In this document: positions 8,721-16,584 of the stretch, one piece after another
How the letters are laid out: each line of letters opens with the position of its first letter
Numbering within the stretch: the first letter of the stretch is position 1
From: Roseateles sp. SL47
GTDB lineage: Bacteria; Pseudomonadota; Gammaproteobacteria; Burkholderiales; Burkholderiaceae_C
Direction of reading: 5' to 3'
Assembly: GCF_026625885.1 (NCBI RefSeq)
Contig: NZ_CP113068.1
Location: 1,984,001-2,048,000 of the forward strand
DNA: 64,000 nucleotides
Notes under the pieces: generated by a model
The model's input: only the letters and a program-made list of their open reading frames with translations
Databases searched by the model: none
Told to the model about the DNA's origin: nothing
Made by a program: the position numbers and the translations under genes

Positions 8721-9680
8721 TCAGAACCGCTCCGGCACAAACATCTCACGGGGGACGGGCTGCCGCATGTAGTCGGCATGCCGCTCGCGCTGCGGCAGAT
8801 GCACCTCAGGCCGCTCCACCTCGTGATACGGGAAGTGGTCCAGCAGATGCTGGATGCAATTCAGGCGTGCACGCTTCTTGTCGTCCGCCGCCACCACCCA
8901 CCAGGGCGCTTCCTGGATGTGGGTGCGCTCCAGCATCAATTCCTTGGCCCGGGTGTAGTCCTCCCAGCGGCGGCGGGACTCCAGATCCATGGGCGAAAGC
9001 TTCCATTGCTTCAGCGGATCGTGAATGCGGCCGAGGAAGCGCAGGTGCTGCTCTTCATCACTGATGGAGAACCAGTACTTGATCAGCCGGATGCCGGAAC
9101 GCACCAGCATCCGCTCGAACTCGGGCACGGAGCGGAAGAACTCTTCCACGTCGTCTTCGGTGCAGAAGTCCATCACGCGTTCCACGCCGGCCCGGTTGTA
9201 CCAGCTGCGGTCGAACAGCACGATCTCGCCAGCCGCAGGCAGATGCGGCACATAACGCTGAAAGTACCACTGGGTTCGTTCGCGGTCGTTGGGGGCGGGC
9301 AGGGCCACCACCCGGCAGACGCGCGGGTTCAGCCGCTGGGTGATGCGCTTGATCGCCCCGCCCTTGCCGGCGGCATCCCGCCCTTCAAACAAAATGACCA
9401 CCTTCTGGCCGGTGTGCTGCACCCAGTCCTGGAGCTTCACCAATTCGCGCTGCAGGCGGAACAAGTGCTTGAAGTAGGAGAGCCGTTCGCTGTGTTCGTC
9501 GCAGTTGACGTTCAGGGAGAGCAGGGCCTCGTCCACGGCGCGGTCCTCGATCTCGAGTTCCAGCTCTTCGTCATAACCGTCCAGCAGATCGCGGCGGATG
9601 CGCGCGACGAGTTCCTTCTCATCGATGTCCGCGCCGGTCTTGCGTTCTTCCTCATCACCCTCGTTGGATCGCCCGCTCAT
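8721..9680 (-). CDS. ppk2: Polyphosphate kinase 2 (PPK2) family protein
   Basis: The 319-residue protein has the PPK2 signature: a Walker A motif at residues 100-107 (GRDAAGKG), a DRSWYNRAG motif at 157-165 and the WKLSPMDLESR segment further on. PPK2 enzymes use polyphosphate to phosphorylate nucleoside mono- or diphosphates, or run the reverse reaction. The single-domain length fits class I or III; the exact nucleotide preference cannot be read from the motifs. The N-terminal 40 residues are strongly acidic. The gene lies 10 bp downstream of the MFS transporter gene on the same strand, so the two are probably cotranscribed. Confidence 0.92.
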   Translation of the reverse strand: MSGRSNEGDEEERKTGADIDEKELVARIRRDLLDGYDEELELEIEDRAVDEALLSLNVNCDEHSERLSYFKHLFRLQRELVKLQDWVQHTGQKVVILFEGRDAAGKGGAIKRITQRLNPRVCRVVALPAPNDRERTQWYFQRYVPHLPAAGEIVLFDRSWYNRAGVERVMDFCTEDDVEEFFRSVPEFERMLVRSGIRLIKYWFSISDEEQHLRFLGRIHDPLKQWKLSPMDLESRRRWEDYTRAKELMLERTHIQEAPWWVVAADDKKRARLNCIQHLLDHFPYHEVERPEVHLPQRERHADYMRQPVPREMFVPERF

Positions 9681-9690
9681 GGTCCTGCCT

Positions 9691-11070
9691 CTATTGTTGT
9701 GTCCAACGGTCGATCATTGAACGGTCCAATGACGGCGTCGTGACGGGTGTGTTGGAACTGTCCCTGCCAGGGGGCACGAAGCCCCTGCGGACGAATGCAT
9801 GCGGGTAGTGTCGTTCATACCAGCCCTGTGCGTCCGACGGGGAGAGCGCCAGGAGCTGGCGCAGGCCGGGCACCGCCAGCAGCAGCAGCCCTGACGCCAG
9901 GAAACCGATACCCGCCCACCGGTAGGCGTCTTCCACGGCGCCGTGCTGAAGCAGCCCTCCTGCCAGCAGGGGCGCACCGGTGGATGCCATGGACGCCACC
10001 GTCAACTGCGCCGCCGCCATGCGCGCCCGAAAATCTTCCGGCACGGCCAGCGACCGGACCGTCTGCCCGGTCAACTGGGTGACCGAGATGCAAAACCCGA
10101 TGACTGCCATCAAGAGCGCCAGCAACGGCGCATGGCGACCCACGGACATCCCGGCGACACACAGGCCGCACAGGCTCACCGCCATCATCATGGACCGGTA
10201 TCGCCCCAGGCGCTGGAACAGCACGTCCGTCGCGCCGAACACACCCACCAGGACGCCGACCGCCAATGCAGCCTGGCAAGCACCCATCCACAGGGCCGAC
10301 GCGCCCATGGATTGGAGCCGCAAGGGGAGCAGCAGCCCCACCGCCGGGGCATAAAAGAGCATCATCAGGGCGCCTGACAGGGTCCACCATCGGTCCACAC
10401 GCACCCGCCACTTGGCTTTCCAGCCTGCCTTGAGCAACGTGATCCAACGCTCGCGCCCGGGGGGCATGCCAGTCGCGGGGACGCGCCAGAGGGTCATGGC
10501 CACCGCTGCCGATGCTGCCGCCAGCACGCCATGAACCGCGAGGGCCAGCGACATCTGGCCCCATGACCATGCCAGCCCGACCAAGGCCGGGCCGCACAGG
10601 CTGCCCACCGCCTGCAGGGCCCGCCGCCAGCGGATGGCCGCCGTGACCTGTTCTGCGGGCAAGGCCTCCACCAGCATCGCCGACTGAGCCGGTTGCGACA
10701 CGGCCTGTGCCACGGCAGCGATGACACCGCAGCTCATCAGCAGCCCCAGGCTCAGGGGCTGGTGCCAGGCCGTCACCGCCAACAGGGCAGCGACCATCAG
10801 CAGCACGGCCTGAGCCCCAGCGATCAGGCGCCCCTTGGCTTGCCGGTCTCCCAATGGAGACAGGGCAGGCACGCTGATCAGTGTGGCCAGGGCCAGCACT
10901 GCGCTGTAGGTGGTCAGTGCCACGGCACCCAGCGCCTCTGCCATCCACCACAGGACTGCGCCGTGGCCGACACTGGCGGCACACAGGCTGAGCAGTTCCA
11001 CCAGCAGCAGAGCGCGGGCGGAGCCCGGCAGGTCGATGACACGGAAGGGAAATTGGAGTCGGAGGCGCAT
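9691..11070 (-). CDS. Major facilitator superfamily transporter
   Basis: This 459-residue protein is strongly hydrophobic with about twelve membrane-spanning stretches in two halves separated by a basic cytoplasmic loop near residue 220 (KAGWKAKWRVRVDRWW). The layout fits the MFS_3/EntS-like exporter group. A short loop after the second helix reads SPLGDRQAKGR, resembling the MFS motif A (G-x-x-x-D-R-x-G-R-[RK]). The C-terminal 60 residues are hydrophilic. It is divergent from a MocR-like regulator, and the shared intergenic region holds repeated operator-like sequences, so that regulator probably controls it. The substrate is unknown. Confidence 0.85.
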   Translation of the reverse strand: MRLRLQFPFRVIDLPGSARALLLVELLSLCAASVGHGAVLWWMAEALGAVALTTYSAVLALATLISVPALSPLGDRQAKGRLIAGAQAVLLMVAALLAVTAWHQPLSLGLLMSCGVIAAVAQAVSQPAQSAMLVEALPAEQVTAAIRWRRALQAVGSLCGPALVGLAWSWGQMSLALAVHGVLAAASAAVAMTLWRVPATGMPPGRERWITLLKAGWKAKWRVRVDRWWTLSGALMMLFYAPAVGLLLPLRLQSMGASALWMGACQAALAVGVLVGVFGATDVLFQRLGRYRSMMMAVSLCGLCVAGMSVGRHAPLLALLMAVIGFCISVTQLTGQTVRSLAVPEDFRARMAAAQLTVASMASTGAPLLAGGLLQHGAVEDAYRWAGIGFLASGLLLLAVPGLRQLLALSPSDAQGWYERHYPHAFVRRGFVPPGRDSSNTPVTTPSLDRSMIDRWTQQ

Positions 11071-11128
11071 GGCGGCACTCTAGGCAGCGCAGGACGTCTT
11101 GGGCAGACCCAGCCCACCATGCCGCCGA

Positions 11129-11215
11129 TGGATACAGCCCCCATGCACAGCTCCGATGCACAGCTCACGTGGGGTAGCCCCAGCTGTATCCATCGTCGGC
11201 CACAGGTTCTGTATC
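11129..11215. promoter_or_regulatory. Operator-like repeats in the MFS/MocR divergent region
   Basis: TGGATACAGC (11129-11138) and GCTGTATCCA (11183-11192) form a perfect 10-bp inverted repeat. A further direct copy of CTGTATC lies at 11209-11215, exactly 25 bp after the one at 11184. Direct plus inverted copies in a shared promoter region are the pattern described for MocR-family autoregulation. Binding is inferred. Confidence 0.55.
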
Positions 11216-11262
11216 GATCCATCTGGCCTTGCGCGCGGTATCGTGACGGTTTCCGCTCCGTC

Positions 11263-12912
11263 GTGTGTGCCTTGCCTTCATCTGCCAAGCCCTTTCCCCG
11301 GAAATCCGCCAGGGATTCCTCCGGAGACTCCTCCAGGAGTTCCTCCGGAGACCCTCCCGCAGACGCTCCCAGGTCCCCTGCCGGATCGTCGACCTTTCGC
11401 TATCAACGGCTCGCCGACCAGCTCACCCAAGCCCTGCGGGACCGGCGGTTTCCGCCGGGCTCTCGGCTGCCCTCGGTGCGTGAGTTGTGTGAGACGCACG
11501 GGGCCAGTCTTGCCACCGTCACCCATGCGCTGCATCGCCTGGAGGATGCGGGGTGGATCGAGGCGCGCCCGCGGCAAGGCTTCTTCGCCAGCCCGGCCTC
11601 TGCCGATCCACCGGGGCCGACGACATCCACACCGCCCAGACTGCCCGAGGCGCTCGATGCACGGCGCGAACGGCTGATGGCGCTGGCCGCTGCGCGGGAC
11701 GAATACCTGTCCCTGGGCCACTTGGCCCTGCCGGATGAGCTCCTGCCGCAAGCGGCTTTCAGGCGCCTCTTCCATCGGCATCTGCGGGCGCCGGCGATCA
11801 CAACGGCTACGGTGGCGGGGTCCGCCCGGCTGAAACAGCGGCTGGCGGACCGGTTGAATCGACGGGGATGTGAGGTCGTGGCGTCGGAGGTGGTCGTGAC
11901 ACAGGGCGAGGGAGAGTCCCTGCGCCTGTGCCTGGAAGTGCTCACCCAACCGGGTGACCGCGTGGCCGTCACCCGGCCGGTGCCGCTGCGGCTGCTGGAG
12001 TTGTTGCACTCCCGGCGCCTCCAGGTCGTGGAGCTGTCTGCGGACGGGGCGCTTTCCGATGGTGGCGTGGATTCCGATGGCGTTGACGCCGACCGGGTTG
12101 ACGCCGATGGCGTTGATTCACCTCTCGTTGATTCACAGCGCGTTGATCGGTCACCGTCGGGCGTCCACGATGCGCAGCGGCTTGTGCGCGCACTGGCCGA
12201 GCAGATCGCAGCGGACCCTCCCGTGCTGTGCATCGTGGACATGACCAGCTCGGCGCTCGCAGGGGTCAGCTGGGACGATGACTCTGCCCGGGCGCTTGTC
12301 TCCCTGTGTACGCGCCACGATCTTCCGTTGATCGAATGTGATCTGTTTGGTGAATTGCCCCTGCGCCCCGATGCCCCCCGGCCGCTCAAGGCCTTCGACC
12401 CGGCGGATCGCGTGCTGCATTGCGGCAGCACGGCGTGTATCACCGGGGTCGGGCTGGCGGTGGGGTGGGTGGCGTCGGGCCGTCATCGTCTTCAGCTGAC
12501 CGCCGCTCGTGCCGTGCATGGCGAGTTGCTGCCCGGGCTCACCGATGCCGTGATGGCGGATTTTCTGGCGGGCCCCGATGCGGATCGGCATCTGCGGCGC
12601 CTGCGGCGGCAGTTGCTTCGCCGGATGCAGGACTGGACTGCGGCGGTTCTGGCCGCCTTCCCCTCCGGCACGGTGGTTCAAGCAGCGCCGGCCGGGCATC
12701 AGTTGTGGTTGACGCTGCCGCAGGGTCTCAACGCCGTGGGTCTGCTCACGGCGGCCCGGCAGCATGGTGTCAGTTTTGTGCCGGGCGCTGTGTTCACCGC
12801 AGGGACTGCCCTTGATGCCTGCCTGCGTCTGACCACGGCCCATGCCCTGGACGAGACGCGGCGGGCGGCTGTTCAACTGCTTGGCCGATTGGCCAGTCAA
12901 GGGCTGGCGTGA
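11263..12912 (+). CDS. MocR-like regulator (GntR winged helix + aminotransferase-fold domain) lacking the PLP lysine
   Basis: From the GTG at 11263 the product is 549 residues. Residues about 45-110 form a GntR-type winged helix (RYQRLADQLTQALRD, PSVRELCETHG). The rest resembles a fold-type I aminotransferase, as in MocR regulators. The segment that normally reads G-S-x-S-K-x-x-x-P-G reads CGSTACITGVG here (residues 387-397), with Cys392 at the place of the Schiff-base lysine. The usual D-D-Y near the cofactor reads ECDLFGE. An insert of five-residue repeats (VDADG-like) lies near residue 270. The start is uncertain: an ATG at 11119 is in frame but would place the operator repeats inside the gene. 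It probably regulates the divergent MFS exporter. Confidence 0.82.
   Translation: MCALPSSAKPFPRKSARDSSGDSSRSSSGDPPADAPRSPAGSSTFRYQRLADQLTQALRDRRFPPGSRLPSVRELCETHGASLATVTHALHRLEDAGWIEARPRQGFFASPASADPPGPTTSTPPRLPEALDARRERLMALAAARDEYLSLGHLALPDELLPQAAFRRLFHRHLRAPAITTATVAGSARLKQRLADRLNRRGCEVVASEVVVTQGEGESLRLCLEVLTQPGDRVAVTRPVPLRLLELLHSRRLQVVELSADGALSDGGVDSDGVDADRVDADGVDSPLVDSQRVDRSPSGVHDAQRLVRALAEQIAADPPVLCIVDMTSSALAGVSWDDDSARALVSLCTRHDLPLIECDLFGELPLRPDAPRPLKAFDPADRVLHCGSTACITGVGLAVGWVASGRHRLQLTAARAVHGELLPGLTDAVMADFLAGPDADRHLRRLRRQLLRRMQDWTAAVLAAFPSGTVVQAAPAGHQLWLTLPQGLNAVGLLTAARQHGVSFVPGAVFTAGTALDACLRLTTAHALDETRRAAVQLLGRLASQGLA
12061..12150. repeat. 15-bp degenerate tandem repeat inside the MocR-like gene
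   Basis: Units such as GATGGCGTTGACGCC (12076-12090), GACCGGGTTGACGCC (12091-12105) and GATGGCGTTGATTCA (12106-12120) follow one another, with two more diverged units to 12150. They encode G-V-D-[AS]-D-like pentapeptides, which probably form an exposed loop. Confidence 0.85.
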
Positions 12913-12962
12913 AACAAGCCCACTTGCCAGCCATCCTTCTATGCCCCATCCCACTCACCCAG

Positions 12963-13002
12963 GAGCACCCATGAGCACCCATGAGCACCCATGAGCACCC
13001 AG
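12963..13002. repeat. 10-bp tandem repeat (4 copies), intergenic
   Basis: GAGCACCCAT is repeated three times, then GAGCACCCAG. The array sits about 50 bp after the MocR-like stop codon and before the convergent membrane-protein gene. No function is evident. Confidence 0.95.
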
Positions 13003-13087
13003 CAGTGGGTTGTGACAGCCAGCAGCAGCCGAAGTGGCTGCCACAGCAGCGCCACAGCCGCTGCCAGACTCTGCAGCAGCAGCGCGC

Positions 13088-13648
13088 TCAGGTCCCCGGA
13101 ATCAGCGCCCCGAGCACGGCCAGCATCAGCGTGCCGCCGCCGGCCAGCAGCAGCAGCCAGTTCCAGCCGCTGAAACGGTCATTGCGTTCATGCGCGGGCA
13201 CTTCCCGCGCATTGATGGCGTTGGCCAGCGACTGGATCGGCACCATGGGCAACACCGCCAGCAGCGGCACCCACCACAGCGGGGATTCGAACTGCCCCAT
13301 CAGTTGCAGCAAGACCCAGAGGATCGCCGCTGGCGCTGCGTGCAGCCCAAGGCTGAGCCCCATCGCGCGACCATGGCGCTGGATGCGTGCAAAACACGGG
13401 TAGCAGAAGATGGCAGCCAGCAGGCTGCGCAGGGCCGGGTTGATGCCGGGTTCCCGGTCCCGAATGCGTCGCCAGTTCATGTAGAACCAGAACACCGCAT
13501 AGAAGTTGAAGCTGCACAGCATCATCACCACCAGCTTCTTGCGCGAAACGGCGAAGAAGGGAGGCAGCACTTCCAGCTGGGCGGTGGCTGGTGGAGGCGG
13601 CTGCAACTCGCCCATGGCGGCGGCGCTCGAAACGGTCGGGGTGATCAC
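13088..13648 (-). CDS. Conserved hypothetical membrane protein
   Basis: This 186-residue protein has four or so hydrophobic segments and starts with a proline-rich cytoplasmic tail. The first membrane part (FFAVSRKKLVVMMLCSFNFY followed by AVFWFYMNW) is typical of a family of small bacterial membrane proteins in which a VMxLCxFxxYxxxWFYxNW pattern recurs; I regard it as DUF4234-like without certainty. A basic loop with RIQRHGRAMG follows. No enzymatic motif is visible. It is transcribed in the same direction as the dehydratase gene, which ends 62 bp upstream of its start. Confidence 0.75.
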   Translation of the reverse strand: MITPTVSSAAAMGELQPPPPATAQLEVLPPFFAVSRKKLVVMMLCSFNFYAVFWFYMNWRRIRDREPGINPALRSLLAAIFCYPCFARIQRHGRAMGLSLGLHAAPAAILWVLLQLMGQFESPLWWVPLLAVLPMVPIQSLANAINAREVPAHERNDRFSGWNWLLLLAGGGTLMLAVLGALIPGT

Positions 13649-13709
13649 GGCCGCGAGCCTACCCGAACTGGTGGGCCAAGGGCAGGGTGGCTGCCCCCAA
13701 GGACGTTGT

Positions 13710-14690
13710 TCAGGCGCCTCGTCCGGCCTGCCCCCACTGCTGCAGTTGCGCCAGCGTGGCTGTGGCGCCGCCGCAGACGATCACCAGCACATGCTCAAAA
13801 CCCGTCAGCTGCTCCGGCTGGTCGTACACCACCGCCAAGGCCGCGCCGCAGGCTGGCTCCACCAGCACACGGTGATCGTCCAGGAAGCGCAGGCAGCCGG
13901 TCACCGCTTGCGCATCGGACACCCGTGCGCTGCGGATGTCATGGGTCTGCGTCAGGGCCCAGGCATGCTCCGCCACCCGCTTGGCACCCAGCGAGGTGGC
14001 AATGCTGTCGATGGACGGCAGGGTGACCGGCGCACCGGCCGCCATGGCTGCATGCAGCGATGCCGCACCGGAGGTCTCTGCAGCGATCACCGGAATATGG
14101 CCCAAGCCCTGGCGCACCAGCCCGGCCACCACGCCGGACAACAGCCCGCCGCCGCCCACCGCCACTACCACCGCATCCGGCCGCAGACCGGCGGCCACCA
14201 CCTCGTCGATCATCGAAGCATGGCCTTCCCACAGCAGCGGGTCGTCGAACGGATGCACAAAGGCGGCGTCCGGCGTCAGCACCTGCATGGCGAGTTCGTT
14301 GGCTTCCTGCCAGGTCTTTCCGTGGACGCGCACGTCCGCCCCAAACAGCGCCAGCAGGGACTTCGCCCGCTCGCTGGTCGTCTCGGGCACCACCACCAGC
14401 ACCGGCAGACCCAACTGCTGACCGGCGTAGGCGACCGCCAGCCCGGCATTGCCGCCACTGGACGTGATGAAACGCTGGGCGCCTCTCCGGGCATAGGTCT
14501 GGCAGGCATGGCCCACCCCACGAATCTTGAAGGAGCCCGGCACCTGCAAGGCTTCCATCTTGAGATGGATGCGAGGCGAGCGCCCGGCGCCGAGGCTCAG
14601 GGATTCAATCAGCGGGGTGGCCGCGTGAAGTGGGGCTTCCGGAGCCTGGGAGGCTTGAGGCGAGTGAGGCGGGGGATGCAGGTGCGGCAC
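13710..14690 (-). CDS. PLP-dependent serine/threonine dehydratase-like enzyme
   Basis: The protein belongs to the fold-type II PLP family of L-serine/L-threonine dehydratases. It has the lysine-bearing motif SFKIRG, the substrate-loop motif SSGGNAG and the glycine-rich phosphate-binding loop GGGGLLSG. With the GTG at 14690 it has 326 residues, the usual length for the short catabolic serine dehydratases without an ACT regulatory domain. In-frame sequence extends to 14888, but that part overlaps the divergent DedA gene and looks non-coding, so I use the GTG; the exact start remains uncertain. The likely reaction is deamination of serine or threonine to pyruvate or 2-oxobutyrate. C-terminal cysteine in VIVCGGATATLAQL fits serine dehydratase. 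Confidence 0.82.
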   Translation of the reverse strand: MPHLHPPPHSPQASQAPEAPLHAATPLIESLSLGAGRSPRIHLKMEALQVPGSFKIRGVGHACQTYARRGAQRFITSSGGNAGLAVAYAGQQLGLPVLVVVPETTSERAKSLLALFGADVRVHGKTWQEANELAMQVLTPDAAFVHPFDDPLLWEGHASMIDEVVAAGLRPDAVVVAVGGGGLLSGVVAGLVRQGLGHIPVIAAETSGAASLHAAMAAGAPVTLPSIDSIATSLGAKRVAEHAWALTQTHDIRSARVSDAQAVTGCLRFLDDHRVLVEPACGAALAVVYDQPEQLTGFEHVLVIVCGGATATLAQLQQWGQAGRGA

Positions 14691-14926
14691 GGTCGGACAG
14701 AGGCTGATCCATGGAACAGCCAGTGTGCCACGCGGGCTTTCGCTATCGGGGCGTTCGGCCCGGCACGACACCCCGGCACGACGCCCCAAAGTTGGGCGCG
14801 GCCCGTGCGCACGGCGGATCAATCCTCGTCTACCCGGGCACGGACCGCAAAAGGGTCGCGTCCCTGCAACGCGAAACGATCGCCCCACCGGCCATGGGTG
14901 CGTTCATCTACCGCGACAATGCACCC

Positions 14927-15889
14927 ATGCGCGCGCTCATTGAATTGCTGATCCAGCATGACTTCCTGCTCATCTTCCTGGTGACCTTGGCCGCGCGCAT
15001 TGGAGCCCCGGTCCCTGCCGCGCCTCTGCTGGTGGTGGCCGGTGGCCTCGCGGCCGCAGGGCGGCTGTCCGGCCTCAGCCTGGTGGTGGCGGCGGTCCTG
15101 GCGAATGTCCTGGGTGATGCGGTCTGGTTCGTGGCCGGGCGGATGCATGGACACCGGGTGCTGCGGCTGCTCTGCCGCGTGTCCCTGTCGCCGGATGTGT
15201 GCGTCCGCCAGAGCGAGAGCCTGATTGCCCGCTGGGGCGGCAGTTCGCTCCTGGCCGCCAAATTCCTGCCTGGTATTTCCGTAGTGGCGGCGCCGATGGC
15301 CGGTGCATTGGGCATGGGCTGGCGCCGGTTTGTGGCCTACGACGCCGTGGCGGGCCTGGTCTGGACGCTGTGCTTCCTCGGCCTTGGCCTGGTGTTCAGC
15401 AATCAGATCCAGGAAGTGCTGGACGCGCTGGCCAATGCCGGCAAATGGGCCTTGGTCACCATCGTTGTGCTGCTGGCGGTGGCCGTGGCGTGGCGTTGGT
15501 GGCGTCGTCACACCATGGCCCGGATGCAGGGGGAGGTGGAGCGCATCAGTGTGGAAGATGCCGCCGCGCTGATGGATCAGGACATGACCCCTGTGTTCAT
15601 CGATGTGCGCAGTGACACCGGCCGCGCCGCCGACCCGCGCACGCTGCCCGGGGCCTTGCCCATCCCCCTGGCCCGGCTGACGGAGCAATCCGACCAGTTG
15701 CCCAAGGACCGGCTGCTGGTGTTGTATTGCAACTGCCCCAATGAAATCTCCGCAGTGACTGGTGCCCGCCAGTTGCTGGACCGCGGGCATGCCCGGGTGC
15801 TGGCCCTGGAAGGGGGCCTGGACGCGTGGGAGGTGGTGGAACGGCGCCGCGCTGCGGCCACGCCGCCGACCAGTGAATCGCTTGCTTGA
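14927..15889 (+). CDS. DedA-family membrane protein fused to a rhodanese domain
   Basis: The product is 320 residues from the ATG at 14927 (an ATG at 14894 adds 11 residues). Residues 1-200 form a DedA/SNARE-associated-type membrane domain with several helices and the typical stretch FLPGISVVAAPMAGALGM. Residues about 210-305 form a rhodanese-like domain (PVFIDVRSDTGRA, then the active-site loop YCNCPNEISA with a cysteine nucleophile). DedA proteins transport undecaprenyl phosphate or phospholipid headgroups in several bacteria; rhodaneses handle sulfane sulfur. The fused rhodanese faces the cytoplasm if the N-terminal part has normal topology. The link between the two activities is unknown. 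Confidence 0.88.
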   Translation: MRALIELLIQHDFLLIFLVTLAARIGAPVPAAPLLVVAGGLAAAGRLSGLSLVVAAVLANVLGDAVWFVAGRMHGHRVLRLLCRVSLSPDVCVRQSESLIARWGGSSLLAAKFLPGISVVAAPMAGALGMGWRRFVAYDAVAGLVWTLCFLGLGLVFSNQIQEVLDALANAGKWALVTIVVLLAVAVAWRWWRRHTMARMQGEVERISVEDAAALMDQDMTPVFIDVRSDTGRAADPRTLPGALPIPLARLTEQSDQLPKDRLLVLYCNCPNEISAVTGARQLLDRGHARVLALEGGLDAWEVVERRRAAATPPTSESLA

Positions 15890-16077
15890 TTGCCACGGCA
15901 GCCCCGGCGGTAGCGCTGCATCCTCGTCGCGACTGAAGTGACCCCGCCTCGGGTGGGGGTGCTGCTCCGCAAATCCTTGCCCGAATGCCCAGGATGGTGA
16001 CGGTGGGCCGTCGGCGTCCCTCATTTCGAGGAGACACCCACCGCCCAGCCTGGCCCGCCACTTGCATACTCGCGGGC

Positions 16078-16584
16078 ATGCAGTCCATGCCCACCATCCT
16101 GGATCTGGAAGCGTCCGGCTTCGGCCGAGGCAGTTACCCGATCGAGATCGGTTTTGTGGAAGGGCGCGGATTGCCCTTCTGCTCGCTGATCCAACCCGCA
16201 CCCGACTGGGACCACTGGGATACGCAGGCCGAAGCGCTGCACGGCATTTCACGCGAGTGTCTGCTGCGCCATGGGCGGCCGCGCGGCTGGGTCGCGGAGG
16301 AAATCAACCGCCGCCTGGCGGGTCAGACGGTCTACACCGACAGCTGGGCATTTGATTACAGCTGGCTGGCCAAGCTGTATGACAGCGTCGGCATGCACCA
16401 GCACTTCAAGCTGGACGACCTGCGCAGCCTGCTCAGCGAAGAAGAGGCGCATCGATTCGGCGATCTGAAACAGCAGATCCGCCACGAGGTGCAACTGCGG
16501 CGCCACCGCGCCAGTGCCGACGCTAAATTGCTGCAGATGACGCTGATGCGGGTCAAACAGCCGGCGCCTTCGGCTCCGGGCTGA
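16078..16584 (+). CDS. DEDD-type 3'-5' exonuclease family protein
   Basis: The 168-residue protein has the three exonuclease motifs of the DnaQ/RNase T fold: Exo I DLEASGFGRGSYPIEIG near residues 8-24, Exo II TDSWAFDYSWL with its aspartate, and Exo III HRASADA. These acidic residues bind the two catalytic metal ions. The protein is a single small domain without a polymerase or other partner, so whether it trims RNA or DNA is open. The start ATG at 16078 (MQSMPTILD) puts Exo I at the usual distance. Its 3' end overlaps the convergent diguanylate cyclase gene by 32 bp. Confidence 0.85.
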   Translation: MQSMPTILDLEASGFGRGSYPIEIGFVEGRGLPFCSLIQPAPDWDHWDTQAEALHGISRECLLRHGRPRGWVAEEINRRLAGQTVYTDSWAFDYSWLAKLYDSVGMHQHFKLDDLRSLLSEEEAHRFGDLKQQIRHEVQLRRHRASADAKLLQMTLMRVKQPAPSAPG

